Positions 9,337-18,275 are shown, counted from the first letter of the stretch. The stretch: DNA of 64,000 bases from CBDAUN01 sp965214615 (GCA_965214615.1 OZ243952.1:2294001-2358000), one strand, 5' to 3'. Made by a program: numbers and translations. The notes: generated by a model from the letters alone, not told the origin.

Positions 9337-10329
9337 ATGCCAACCGATTCCGCATCAATCGAAAATTCCGAGCCTCGCGCGTCGGTCAGGACCGGCGTCA
9401 AGCTTCGAGGCATGGAAAAACTCGACAGAATTCCGATCAAAATTGAGCCCCAGGCCCGCGAGGATCTGCTCAGAAAGCCACCTTGGATCCGGGTCAAGTT
9501 TCCCGGCACCCCCGAGGTAAAGCGGCTTAAGAAGACCCTTCGGGACAATCGACTGCACACCGTTTGCGAAGAGGCTTCGTGCCCCAATCTCGGGGAGTGC
9601 TTCACACGCGGCACCGCGACGTTCATGATCCTCGGCGACATCTGTACGCGCCGGTGCCCTTTTTGCGACGTGGCTCACGGCAGGCCGAATCAGCCGGACT
9701 CCGAAGAACCGCTGCATCTGGCCCAAACGGTTCGCCAGATGCGCCTGCGCTATGCAGTGATCACATCGGTGGACCGAGACGATCTCAGAGACGGCGGCGC
9801 CGGTCATTTCGCTCAATGCATCGCAAAGCTGCGCGAAGTCACCCCTAAGACCGCGGTTGAAATCCTGACTCCGGACTTTCGCGCCCGCATGGACCGGGCG
9901 CTGGAGGAACTTAAGCAGTCGCCGCCGGACGTGTTCAGCCACAATCTGGAAACCGTCCCGCGCCTGTACAGGAAGGTGCGTCCCGGCTCCGACTATCAGC
10001 ATTCTCTGACTCTGCTGCAGCGGTTCAGGCAGGACAATCCGGAAGTGCCGACCAAGTCCGGGATCATGCTGGGCATCGGCGAGACTCATGAAGAGACGGT
10101 AGAGGTGATGAGGGATATGCGCAGCTACGGGGTGGAAATTGTGACCCTGGGCCAGTACCTTCAGCCGAGCCGGTTTCATCTTCGCGTAGAACGCTATGTG
10201 CCGCCGGCCGAATTTGATGAATTAAGACACATCGGAGAAAGTCTCGGCTTTTCGCACGTGGCGTCGGGGCCGCTGGTACGCTCTTCATACCGGGCCGACG
10301 AACACGCCCCGGGCGCACTGAAAATATAA
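9337..10329 (+). CDS. lipA: Lipoyl synthase
   Basis: A 330-residue radical SAM enzyme that inserts two sulfur atoms into protein-bound octanoyl groups. The auxiliary cluster motif is CEEASCPNLGEC (CX4CX5C), the radical SAM motif is CTRRCPFC (CX3CX2C), and the C-terminal RSSY cluster ligand motif is present (VRSSYRADEH), so the enzyme looks fully competent. It is divergent from nadA with about 230 bases between them. LipB, often adjacent, is absent here, so octanoyl transfer must be encoded elsewhere. A strong hairpin with a T-tract lies about 80 bases after its stop. Confidence 0.97.
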   Translation: MPTDSASIENSEPRASVRTGVKLRGMEKLDRIPIKIEPQAREDLLRKPPWIRVKFPGTPEVKRLKKTLRDNRLHTVCEEASCPNLGECFTRGTATFMILGDICTRRCPFCDVAHGRPNQPDSEEPLHLAQTVRQMRLRYAVITSVDRDDLRDGGAGHFAQCIAKLREVTPKTAVEILTPDFRARMDRALEELKQSPPDVFSHNLETVPRLYRKVRPGSDYQHSLTLLQRFRQDNPEVPTKSGIMLGIGETHEETVEVMRDMRSYGVEIVTLGQYLQPSRFHLRVERYVPPAEFDELRHIGESLGFSHVASGPLVRSSYRADEHAPGALKI

Positions 10330-10387
10330 GTCCGGCGATTCGGATCACCTTGATTTTCTGCTCGGCAATCCATCGAATTGAATTGTG

Positions 10388-10393
10388 TATAAT
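10388..10393 (+). promoter_or_regulatory. Candidate -10 element upstream of aapJ
   Basis: A perfect TATAAT lies 102 bases before the aapJ start, between lipA and the hairpin at 10411-10450. No good -35 box is visible at 16-18 bases spacing, so the assignment is tentative. If it is used, transcription would start near 10400, just upstream of the terminator-like hairpin. Confidence 0.4.
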
Positions 10394-10410
10394 CGCCCCT
10401 ATGAGAAATC

Positions 10411-10456
10411 GCTTCAAGTACTGGCGACCGAGGCGTCCGGTATTTGAAGCTTTTTT
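10411..10456 (+). terminator. Rho-independent terminator-like hairpin between lipA and aapJ
   Basis: A 14-bp stem pairs 10411-10424 with 10437-10450 (12 Watson-Crick pairs and two G-U pairs), with a 12-base loop, followed immediately by six T residues at 10451-10456. It can serve as the lipA terminator. It also lies downstream of the candidate aap promoter and 38 bases before aapJ, so it could attenuate the aap transcript. Confidence 0.75.
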
Positions 10457-10494
10457 ATCGATTATCATTTCTAAACCATGGAGGATTCGAAAGA

Positions 10495-11523
10495 ATGAAA
10501 CCCATTATTAAATCTCTGAGTATCGCCGGTGCTGTACTGGGGCTGGCAATTGCCGGAACCGCTCAAGCCGGAATGCTTGATGACGTTCGTTCCAAAGGCC
10601 ATATGCAATGCGGCATCAATACCGGATTGGCCGGATTCGCATTTGCCGACGACCAGGGCAACTGGCAAGGCTTCGACGTTGCGCTGTGCAAGGCGGTAGG
10701 TGCCGCAGTGTTCGGCGATGGGAACGCGGTGAAATACACCAACCTGACCGGCAAGACCCGCTTTGAAGCACTCAAGGCAGGCGAAGTCGACATGCTGTCG
10801 CGCAACACGACCTGGACCTACAGTCGCGATGTCGATCTGAAGCTCACGTTTCTTGGCGTGAACTACTACGACGGACAAGGATTCATTGTTCCGGCGTCGC
10901 TTGGCGTTTCGAGCGCTACAGAGCTGGATGGCGCTTCGGTATGCATTCAGACAGGAACGACCACCGAGCTCAATCTGGCAGACTATTTCCGTGCCAACAA
11001 CATGAGCTACGAGCCGGTTCCGATTGAGACCAACGAAGAGGCACGCAACAACTACCTTGCAGGTCGATGCGACGTCTACACGACTGACCGTTCCGGACTT
11101 GCAGCCACGCGCGTTTCGCTTGATGACCCGGATGCCCACGTGGTGCTGCCCGAAGTCATCTCCAAAGAGCCGCTCGGGCCTGTCGTTGCTCACGGTGACG
11201 ACGAGTGGGCGGACATCGTCCGCTGGGCCTTGAACGTTCTGGTCATTGCCGAAGAAAAAGGCGTCACTCAGGCCAACGTTCGCGAATTGGCATCCGAAAC
11301 CCAGAATGATGCTGAACTGAACCGCATGTTCGGCACTGAAGGCGAATACGGAGCCATGCTTGGACTGGACGCCGACTGGGTTGTCAATGTTATTGCCGCA
11401 GTCGGAAACTACGGCGAGATATTCGAGCGCTATCTTGGCGTTAACACGGACATCGGTCTGCCGCGCGGACTGAATGCCCTATATACTGACGGCGGGCTGA
11501 TCTACTCGCCGCCGTATCGGTAG
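10495..11523 (+). CDS. aapJ: General L-amino-acid ABC transporter, periplasmic binding protein
   Basis: A 342-residue polar amino-acid binding protein. The start is the ATG at 10495, with GGAGG about 10 bases upstream; the frame is open further 5' but without support. A signal peptide ends near AGTAQA|GM (about residue 24). The mature part has the AapJ/BztA signature (GHMQCGINTGLAGFA, GNWQGFDVALCKAVGAAVFG) and a conserved Cys pair, and the length matches AapJ (about 341). It captures L-amino acids in the periplasm for AapQMP encoded just downstream. The hairpin after its stop would favour excess binding protein over the membrane subunits. Confidence 0.94.
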   Translation: MKPIIKSLSIAGAVLGLAIAGTAQAGMLDDVRSKGHMQCGINTGLAGFAFADDQGNWQGFDVALCKAVGAAVFGDGNAVKYTNLTGKTRFEALKAGEVDMLSRNTTWTYSRDVDLKLTFLGVNYYDGQGFIVPASLGVSSATELDGASVCIQTGTTTELNLADYFRANNMSYEPVPIETNEEARNNYLAGRCDVYTTDRSGLAATRVSLDDPDAHVVLPEVISKEPLGPVVAHGDDEWADIVRWALNVLVIAEEKGVTQANVRELASETQNDAELNRMFGTEGEYGAMLGLDADWVVNVIAAVGNYGEIFERYLGVNTDIGLPRGLNALYTDGGLIYSPPYR

Positions 11524-11533
11524 AAATTGCAAT

Positions 11534-11565
11534 CAGGCAGTGCGCGCAACAATGCGCACTGCCTG
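11534..11565 (+). other. Perfect 12-bp stem-loop between aapJ and aapQ
   Basis: 11534-11545 (CAGGCAGTGCGC) pairs perfectly with 11554-11565 across an 8-base loop, 10 bases after the aapJ stop. There is no T-tract, so it is not a classic terminator. Such hairpins after binding-protein genes commonly stabilise the 5' mRNA segment and cause leaky read-through. Confidence 0.7.
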
Positions 11566-11619
11566 AGCATTTCAACCGACACAGTTTTTCAGTAAGGGAG
11601 AAAGGAGGAGAACTGAGGT

Positions 11620-12816
11620 TTGGCACAAGCTGCAACCAGCACCCGTGATTCCGGCAACTGGCTGACCAACATATGGACTGACCAGAAGAATCGCCAGATG
11701 CTCACGCAGGCGATCGTTCTTGTGGTCATCTTCTCCCTGCTCGGGTATTTCATACGCAATACGCTCGTCAATCTCGAGGCGCTCGGCAGAGAAGCCGGAT
11801 ACGGATTTCTGTTCACGCCTGCGAACTACGACATCAATCAGCACCTTATCGAATATTCGTCGCGCAGCACGCATCTTCGCGCCACGGTCGTAGGGCTCAT
11901 CAATACTGGCCTGGTCGCATTAAGCGGCATTGTTCTGGCGACTTTCATCGGCTTTGTTTTCGGCATTTTGCGCCTTTCAAAGAATTGGCTCGTCAACAGG
12001 ATGGCGTACCTGTTTGTAGAGTTCAACCGAAACGTTCCGGTCCTGCTTTGGATTCTGCTGTGGCACGGCGTGATCGTTCACAATCTGCCGCATCCCAAGC
12101 AGGCAATTCAATTTTCAGAAAACGTCTATTTGAGCAATCGCGGTTTTTTCGTGCCCAAGCCGTTGCTGGAACCTCAGTTCTGGTGGGTGGCCGCAGCTTT
12201 GGTCATCGCAATTGCAGGTGCGGTATATTTTGCAAAATATGCGCGCGGCGTACAGGAGGCGACAGGTCGTCGCTACCCGGTTGCGACAGTGAACCTGTCA
12301 CTGATCGTGATCATCCCGGTCATCGCTTTCTTTATTGCCGGAACCCCGGCGACGCTAAGCTTTCCGGAATTGCAGCGATTCAACTTCGAAGGCGGGCTGG
12401 TACTGTCGCCCGAGTTCATCGCGCTCACGTTCGCGTTGTCAGTCTATACCGGGGCATTTATCGCTGAAATCGTACGTGCCGGAATCCTGGCTATCAGCCA
12501 CGGCCAGACCGAGGCATCGTTCGCGCTGGGCGTTAAATCCAACTGGACTATGCGGCTGGTGATTCTGCCGCAGGCGCTGCGGGTGATCATTCCGCCGCTG
12601 ATCAGCCAGTATCTGAACCTGACCAAGAACTCCTCACTTGCGATTGCTGTCGGCTATATGGACATCGTCGCCACAATCGGAGGAATCTCGCTGAACCAGA
12701 CTGGACGCGCATTGGAATGCATGTCCATCGTGCTGGCAATATATCTTTGCATATCCTTGGGGATATCCGCATTGATGAATCTTTACAACAAGCGAATCGC
12801 GCTTGTCGAGCGCTAG
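11620..12816 (+). CDS. aapQ: General L-amino-acid ABC transporter permease AapQ
   Basis: A 398-residue inner-membrane permease of the HisMQ type. It appears to start at TTG 11620 behind AAGGAGG. One TM helix lies near residue 35, followed by a periplasmic segment (GYGFLFTPANYDINQHLIEY, the AapQ/BztB hallmark), then the transporter helices. The EAA cytoplasmic loop that contacts the ATPase is near EASFALGVKSNWTMRLVILP. A central insertion with extra helices explains the length, which exceeds simple HisQ proteins but is normal for AapQ. It pairs with AapM. Confidence 0.93.
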   Translation: MAQAATSTRDSGNWLTNIWTDQKNRQMLTQAIVLVVIFSLLGYFIRNTLVNLEALGREAGYGFLFTPANYDINQHLIEYSSRSTHLRATVVGLINTGLVALSGIVLATFIGFVFGILRLSKNWLVNRMAYLFVEFNRNVPVLLWILLWHGVIVHNLPHPKQAIQFSENVYLSNRGFFVPKPLLEPQFWWVAAALVIAIAGAVYFAKYARGVQEATGRRYPVATVNLSLIVIIPVIAFFIAGTPATLSFPELQRFNFEGGLVLSPEFIALTFALSVYTGAFIAEIVRAGILAISHGQTEASFALGVKSNWTMRLVILPQALRVIIPPLISQYLNLTKNSSLAIAVGYMDIVATIGGISLNQTGRALECMSIVLAIYLCISLGISALMNLYNKRIALVER

Positions 12817-12826
12817 GCCGCCTACG

Positions 12827-13948
12827 ATGCACAATACGCAACCGCAGCAATACGATCCCGGGCATCACCCGACGTTGCCGCCGCCCAGGTCCGAAGTCGG
12901 CCTAGTGGGCTGGATGCGCTCGAACCTGTTTTCGAGTCCGCTGAATGTCATCCTGACTATGGCCTCGATTTACCTTCTGTACCTCATCGTGCCCAATGTG
13001 TTCAGCTGGGCATTTCTGGATGCAGTGTTCACGGGTGCCGAGCACCGCAACGAGTGCCGCGCCCAGGGCGACGGAGCGTGCTGGACAGTTGTGGCGATAC
13101 GGATGGAGCAATTCCTCTATGGTTTTTATCCCGAGCATTTGAGATGGCGCGTCAATCTGGCATTCGTGCTGCTGTTCGTCGCTTTGGCACCGGTGCTGTA
13201 CGACCGCACGCCGATGCGCAAGCAGATGATGTGGTTTTCTCTGGCCTATCCGGTCATTGCATTCCTTTTGATTTGGGGCGGACTCGGCCTCGAAGCTGTC
13301 GAATCCGCCAAGATCGGCGGCTTTACCCTGACCGTCCTGATCGGGGTCACAGGAATCGTAGTTTCCCTGCCTATCGGCATTGTCCTTTCTCTCGGAAGGC
13401 AGTCGTCGATGCCGCTCGTACGGGTGTTGAGCATCTGGTATATCGAATTTTTTCGCGGGGTGCCGCTGATCACGCTGCTGTTCGTCGCGTCCACGCTGCT
13501 GAATTACTTTATGCCGCCGGGCACCTATTTCGACCTGCTTTTGCGGGTCATTATCATGGTGATCCTGTTTTCGTCAGCCTATATCGCGGAAGTGATCAGA
13601 GGCGGTCTCGCTGCAATTCCCAAAGGCCAGTACGAAGCGGCCGACGCGCTAGGGCTGAACTATCCCAAGTCGATGCGCTTGATTATCTTGCCGCAGGCAC
13701 TGAAGATTTCAATTCCAGGCATCGTCAATACGTTCATTGGTCTTTACAAGGACACCACGCTCGTGGTGATTGTCGGGCTTCTCGACCCGCTCGGCATCAC
13801 CAGGGCGACGCTTGCTGATTCAAAATGGCAAGGACTATCGACCGAGCTCTACATTTTTATTGCGGTCGGATTTTTCATATCGTGTTTTGCGATGTCCCGC
13901 TACTCCATGTATTTGGAGCGAAAACTTGAAACAGGACATCGGAACTAA
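12827..13948 (+). CDS. aapM: General L-amino-acid ABC transporter permease AapM
   Basis: A 373-residue permease partner of AapQ. The ATG at 12827, 10 bases after the aapQ stop, is preferred over an overlapping TTG at 12803. The N-terminal region is proline-rich and cytoplasmic (HHPTLPPPRSEVGLVGWMR), typical of AapM. Several TM helices follow, and the EAA loop lies at QYEAADALGLNYPKSMRLII. The substrate-channel region IWYIEFFRGVPLITLLF is well conserved. It is in the aapJQMP operon, with 15 bases to aapP. Confidence 0.93.
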   Translation: MHNTQPQQYDPGHHPTLPPPRSEVGLVGWMRSNLFSSPLNVILTMASIYLLYLIVPNVFSWAFLDAVFTGAEHRNECRAQGDGACWTVVAIRMEQFLYGFYPEHLRWRVNLAFVLLFVALAPVLYDRTPMRKQMMWFSLAYPVIAFLLIWGGLGLEAVESAKIGGFTLTVLIGVTGIVVSLPIGIVLSLGRQSSMPLVRVLSIWYIEFFRGVPLITLLFVASTLLNYFMPPGTYFDLLLRVIIMVILFSSAYIAEVIRGGLAAIPKGQYEAADALGLNYPKSMRLIILPQALKISIPGIVNTFIGLYKDTTLVVIVGLLDPLGITRATLADSKWQGLSTELYIFIAVGFFISCFAMSRYSMYLERKLETGHRN

Positions 13949-13963
13949 TCGAGGACTACACTC

Positions 13964-14731
13964 ATGAACGCAGTCGAACAGCAAAACTCCGGCGACGGCA
14001 AGGCGATCGAAATTCGCGAGATGCACAAGTGGTACGGCGAGTTTCATGTACTGAAGAATATCAATCTGTCGGTTGAACGCAAAGAGCGGATTGTCATTTG
14101 CGGCCCGTCGGGTTCGGGCAAGTCCACCTTGATTCGCTGCATCAACCGGCTCGAGGAGCACCAACGGGGCGACATTGTTGTCGACGGCATCGCGCTGACG
14201 AACAATTTGAAGAACATTGCTGAAATTCGCAAGGAAGTCGGCATGGTGTTTCAGCACTTTAATCTGTTCCCTCACCTGACTGTGCTCGAAAATTGCACCT
14301 TGGCGCCGATTTGGGTGCGAAAGATGCCCAAGGTCGAAGCTGAGCAGGTTGCGATGAAGTATCTGGAGCGGGTCCGGATTCCGGATCAGGCATCAAAATT
14401 TCCAGGACAGCTGTCCGGCGGACAGCAGCAGCGTGTCGCGATTGCCCGAAGCCTGTGCATGAGCCCGAAAATCATGCTATTCGACGAGCCGACGTCGGCG
14501 CTTGATCCGGAGATGATCAAGGAGGTTCTCGAAGTCATGATTCAGCTCGCCGAAGACGGTATGACGATGCTGGTTGTCAGCCATGAGATGGGGTTCGCAA
14601 AGACTGTGGCCGATCGGGTGATATTCATGGATGGCGGTGAAATCATCGAGCAGAATCCGCCAGAAGAGTTTTTCGAAAATCCTCAAAACGACAGGACGAA
14701 GCTGTTCCTCAGCCAAATTCTGCACCACTGA
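13964..14731 (+). CDS. aapP: General L-amino-acid ABC transporter ATPase AapP
   Basis: A 255-residue polar amino-acid family ATPase. It has Walker A GPSGSGKSTL near residue 47, the signature LSGGQQQRVAIARSL, Walker B IMLFDEPTSALDPEM and the switch His in VVSHEMGFAKTVADR. It powers AapQM from the cytoplasmic face. It is the last gene of the operon; a bulged hairpin follows about 90 bases later, ahead of the MFS gene. Confidence 0.95.
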   Translation: MNAVEQQNSGDGKAIEIREMHKWYGEFHVLKNINLSVERKERIVICGPSGSGKSTLIRCINRLEEHQRGDIVVDGIALTNNLKNIAEIRKEVGMVFQHFNLFPHLTVLENCTLAPIWVRKMPKVEAEQVAMKYLERVRIPDQASKFPGQLSGGQQQRVAIARSLCMSPKIMLFDEPTSALDPEMIKEVLEVMIQLAEDGMTMLVVSHEMGFAKTVADRVIFMDGGEIIEQNPPEEFFENPQNDRTKLFLSQILHH

Positions 14732-14818
14732 TGGTGCATGCGGCCGAGGGCGCCGGCCTGCTGTCGCGTCACCGCCCGCTGTGCCTTACCGCTGTCTAGC
14801 CGATAGCGCCGCCTGTTG

Positions 14819-14847
14819 CCGGTCGCGGGCTCCGATGAGCCGACCGG
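14819..14847 (+). other. Bulged stem-loop between aapP and the MFS gene
   Basis: CCGGTC (14819-14824) pairs with GACCGG (14842-14847), and the inner GGCTC (14828-14832) pairs with GAGCC (14837-14841) around a CGAT loop, leaving a three-base bulge. There is no T-run after it, so it may be an mRNA-processing or partial-stop structure rather than a full terminator. Confidence 0.55.
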
Positions 14848-14887
14848 GAACATCCAATTTGTATCTGCGCATATTCCTTATGTCCGC

Positions 14888-16108
14888 ATGAGCGCTTCGT
14901 CACTGAATCGAAACGAGTGGAAGACCGTGTCTGTTATTGGCGCGGCGCACTTTTATTCGCATTTTTTCTTTACCGCGATTCCGCTGGCGTTTCCGTTGAT
15001 GCGCGATGTTTATTCCGTGGGCTACACGGAGCTCGGAATCGGATTCGCGGTATTCAGCGCAGCGACCTTGCTGCTTCAAGCACCGGTAGGATTTCTCGTC
15101 GACCGCTACGGGGCGACTCGGTTTCTGCTCGCAGGCCTGCTGCTGGAGTCCGTAGTGCTGGTCATGCTCGGCGTGTTTCAGACCTACGAAGCCTATCTTG
15201 TATTGATGGCGCTGGCGGGCGCTGCGAATTCGGTATATCACCCGAGCGACTATTCGGTGCTGACCCGGTGCGTGCGTCGCAAGCGGCTTGGCAAAGCCTT
15301 TTCGATCCATACGTTCTGCGGCCAAGCCGGGTCAGTGACGAGTCCGGTTGTGATTGTCCTGATCAGCGCCGGCGTTGACTGGTTCTATGCGTTCATGATT
15401 TGCGGCGCCGCCGGAATTGCGATCGCTGCAGCAGTTGCGGCGAACGCGAATCAACTTGGCTCAGGCAGCGAAGAAATTTCAGACGCCAGACCGTCGGTTG
15501 AGCAAAAGCGAGGCTGGCGGCTGCTGCTCAGCGCCCCGGTGATTCTTGGCTGGCTGTTTTTTCTCGGATACGCAATGAGCAGTACCGGACTGTATGACTT
15601 TGCGGTTTCGGCGTTCACCGAAATCTACGATGCTCCGATTGCTGCGGCGGGATTTGTAATCTGGATATTTCTGCTGGCTGACGCGCTGGGAATTCTTGCT
15701 GCTGGATTTTTGGCCCATCGATGGGACCGGCAGGAACTGGTCGTCGCCAACTGCTTTGGCGGCGTGGCAATGTGCATGCTTTTAATCACGCTCGTGCCGA
15801 TGCCGCTCATGGTGCTTTCCATACCGATGGCGGTTGCCGGTTTCTTTTACGGATTTATTGCGCCATCGCGCGACATCATCATCAGTTCGCTTGCGTCGCA
15901 GGGTGACATGGGAAAAGTGTTCGGCGTGGTTACAACAGGATTCAACGCCGGGGGCATTCTGGGTCCGCCGATGTTCGGCCTGCTGCTTGACCTGGGCAAT
16001 CCCTATTCGATTTTCTGGGGCGCCGGGATTATCTGCGTATTGACGATCCTCACCCTGTTAAACCCGAGTTCAAAGAAACAGCAGCAGCCAACACAGACAA
16101 CGGTCTAG
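14888..16108 (+). CDS. MFS transporter
   Basis: A 406-residue major facilitator with about 12 TM helices. The MFS signature between TM2 and TM3 is VDRYGATRFLLAGLL, and HRWDRQELVVAN is its degenerate repeat in the second half. The ATG at 14888 is used because the upstream TTG at 14816 would translate through the hairpin. It follows aapP in the same direction and may share read-through, but the substrate cannot be deduced. The two halves are joined by a hydrophilic loop near residue 200 (SGSEEISDARPSVEQKRG). Confidence 0.85.
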   Translation: MSASSLNRNEWKTVSVIGAAHFYSHFFFTAIPLAFPLMRDVYSVGYTELGIGFAVFSAATLLLQAPVGFLVDRYGATRFLLAGLLLESVVLVMLGVFQTYEAYLVLMALAGAANSVYHPSDYSVLTRCVRRKRLGKAFSIHTFCGQAGSVTSPVVIVLISAGVDWFYAFMICGAAGIAIAAAVAANANQLGSGSEEISDARPSVEQKRGWRLLLSAPVILGWLFFLGYAMSSTGLYDFAVSAFTEIYDAPIAAAGFVIWIFLLADALGILAAGFLAHRWDRQELVVANCFGGVAMCMLLITLVPMPLMVLSIPMAVAGFFYGFIAPSRDIIISSLASQGDMGKVFGVVTTGFNAGGILGPPMFGLLLDLGNPYSIFWGAGIICVLTILTLLNPSSKKQQQPTQTTV

Positions 16109-16694
16109 ATGTCGCCTGACCGCTCTACCTGCAATCTGTCAAGACATTGCTGTCAATCTTGCAGTGCCCCGCACACTAAAATAAGCAGTTTCAAATCGCT
16201 CTGCCTTGATTGATTTCGGAATTGTCAGGCAGACTCACTAACTTGCGCCCCCGCAATCCTATCAGCCGCGGCACAGACTGACTTGAAGTTGAATGTTCAA
16301 CGTTCGAACTGAATCCCAATCGCATGTTTGCTCGTGTTCAATTGAGAATCCGGCAACTCATTGGATGGTGTTGCAAGTCGCTACATATGAATTTCCAATA
16401 CAAATTCTCGCTGGATTTCTCCGAGTCGTCTCATTTGGCAAAACCCAACTGCGCAAATCGTGCATACCGGGGTTAGAGCAAGGACCATCGCGAGTGTCCA
16501 ATCAGCACTGTTCGTTTCCCGGCGATCACTGACAGCCTGCACTCGCTATAGCCGCCTGGAATGCGCTAGCACGTTGTGCTGACAATCGAAAATTGAAGTC
16601 GGTCCTGAGCACCGCTGTGCGTCGTGCTATACTTATAAATCGATCGGATGCACGAATCGGCCGCTCATCAAGCACCAGGATGGAAGACAACCAG
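16109..16694. other. Non-coding interval between the MFS gene and the AAA+ ATPase gene
   Basis: About 590 bases without a convincing gene. It contains two adjacent palindromes at 16288-16309 (GTTGAATGTTCAAC then GTTCGAAC) and a -10-like TATACT at 16628-16633 that could serve the downstream ATPase gene. No RNA gene or coding remnant was recognised. Confidence 0.6.
16628..16633 (+). promoter_or_regulatory. Candidate -10 element for the AAA+ ATPase gene
   Basis: TATACT lies 62 bases before the chosen start at 16695. The -35 region at 17-base spacing (CTGAGC) is poor. The placement argues against any start upstream of about 16640. Confidence 0.3.
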
Positions 16695-18086
16695 ATGAAC
16701 CAAGATGTCACAACGCATCTTGTCGAAAGACTTGAAGATTACATAGGCGACCAGGATAAAAATCCTCCGCCGTACTACGCTGGGCGCAAAGACATACTTG
16801 CGGATATCGAAGATGCGTGCGCGCAAGCGTGGAACCGGCATATGTCAGACAAACCGCAGCGTAAAGCAACGACCCGACTGATCTACGGTGCTCCCGGCGC
16901 CGGCAAGACTTCGACGCTGATGCATCTGTTTCATCGCTGGGGTAACAAAGAGCATGTCACTTTGGGGAGCGACGCAAGTGTGCGCACAACACCAGTGCCG
17001 AAGATCGCCTATTTTCAAGGCGGCCCGATCAGCTTGGACCCGCAATACTTTGTGGAGACAATTGCCGACCTAGTCAAGTCTGGCGCCAGCGCCAAGCTGC
17101 TTTCGACGGTAAGCGAGACGAAGCACAGCGAGGGCAGTTTTGGGGCGTGGATCGCCCGCATCGGCTTCAGCCGCACCTCGCAGATCCAGCATCGGTTGCC
17201 TCATGCCGGCCTTGCAAAGGTAGCCAAGTTACTATCGAAGGAAAAGTGGAGTGCTCCGGTGGTGATCGGCATCGACGAGGCGCAGAATATGTCAGGCGGC
17301 AAGGATTCGTTTCTGGGCGGACTGCTTCAGGAGTTGCACGACAACAACTACGAGTTGCCGCTGATTCTGGTTCTGGGCGGCCTGTCGGACTCAAGGCAGC
17401 AGGCTGGAAATATGGGGCTGACCCGACTTTCTGTCGACAACGTGCACTCGCTGGACCGGTTCACCGGTGCCGAGGTTCAAGAACTCAAAGGAGGCTTTTG
17501 CCGCGAGTTCAAGCTGGATGTCAGTTCGCGCGAGGCTGAGTTTGACAGGATGCTTGCAGCCTGCGACGGCTGGCCGTCGCATCTGACCAACGCCCTTCGC
17601 TCGTTCTGCGAGGTGTTTATCGAAAACGGGTGCGCCATCGGCAAGGTGGATTTTGTGTCGGTCGAGGCGAAAAGCGTCAAGCGCCGGAACAAATACCACG
17701 CCGCCCGAATGAGCAATGCGATGAAGTATTCGTGCTCTTTGCTGGCGGATGTGATGCGGCAGATTGACGGAGAGCAGCATTTAGGCGAAGTGCATCGCAT
17801 CATTGGAAAGCGCGCGAAGGCGGGCGAGTCTTCCGAGGACTTGACGGACCAACTTCCTGACGGGATGACGCCGGCGCAGTACTACGACAACTTGACGCAT
17901 CACGGTGCGCTTCAAGAGCGCGGCAGCGGAATCGTGGAGTGTCCGATTCCGAGTTTCAGGCGTTATATTATCGATACCTATTCAAGCGATGCGGCCGAAA
18001 CGAGGCGTAGCACATTTGAATTTGATGCAGACAGCCGGCACGAGCGCTCGCTGCCACCGGAGCGTTCGGCCGGGTTTTTGCATTAG
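16695..18086 (+). CDS. AAA+ ATPase with ORC/Cdc6-like layout, function unknown
   Basis: A 463-residue P-loop ATPase. ATG 16695 has GGAAG 8 bases upstream; ATG 16680 is an alternative. Walker A is YGAPGAGKTSTL near residue 61, Walker B is VVIGIDEAQNM, and a sensor-like segment ILVLGGLSDS follows, with a lid and a C-terminal winged-helix-like region ending in IVECPIPSFRRYIID. The layout resembles single-polypeptide AAA+ proteins of the ORC1/Cdc6-TniB group. No transposase, nuclease or toxin gene is beside it. It is isolated between non-coding DNA and a nuclease-family pseudogene 3 bases downstream, which suggests an accessory or mobile origin. Function is not assignable. Confidence 0.7.
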   Translation: MNQDVTTHLVERLEDYIGDQDKNPPPYYAGRKDILADIEDACAQAWNRHMSDKPQRKATTRLIYGAPGAGKTSTLMHLFHRWGNKEHVTLGSDASVRTTPVPKIAYFQGGPISLDPQYFVETIADLVKSGASAKLLSTVSETKHSEGSFGAWIARIGFSRTSQIQHRLPHAGLAKVAKLLSKEKWSAPVVIGIDEAQNMSGGKDSFLGGLLQELHDNNYELPLILVLGGLSDSRQQAGNMGLTRLSVDNVHSLDRFTGAEVQELKGGFCREFKLDVSSREAEFDRMLAACDGWPSHLTNALRSFCEVFIENGCAIGKVDFVSVEAKSVKRRNKYHAARMSNAMKYSCSLLADVMRQIDGEQHLGEVHRIIGKRAKAGESSEDLTDQLPDGMTPAQYYDNLTHHGALQERGSGIVECPIPSFRRYIIDTYSSDAAETRRSTFEFDADSRHERSLPPERSAGFLH

Positions 18087-18088
18087 AC

Positions 18089-18275
18089 TTGGCCATCCGG
18101 GAGCCAGCGAAGTGGTACGCGAGGTATGGAGTCAACGGTTTCGGCGCACGACACTGGCCGAATCAGGCACTGCGAGGCATACTATGCGGGCATGCTCTGC
18201 ATATGGCAATTCGCCCGGTCCGCTCGGACATTCGAGTTGAGCACGCATCGAGCCACAAGCGGACGAAACTTTCAG
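18089..18275 (+). pseudogene. Degraded fragment of an AAA-ATPase-like/PD-(D/E)XK protein
   Basis: This stretch aligns with codons from the C-terminal third of the intact gene at 59696-61261. Frame 2 reads REPAKWYARYGVNGFGA against RELADLLAANDFDGFGA; then after a deletion of about 40 bases another frame reads CEAYYAGML against YEAHYAGML; a 2-base insertion then restores the first frame, with DIRVEHASSH against DIRVEDASSH. DNA identity is obvious (GGTTTCGGCGCA versus GGATTCGGCGCA with identical spacing). The 5' two-thirds and the nuclease core are missing. It begins 3 bases after the AAA+ ATPase stop codon. Confidence 0.85.
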
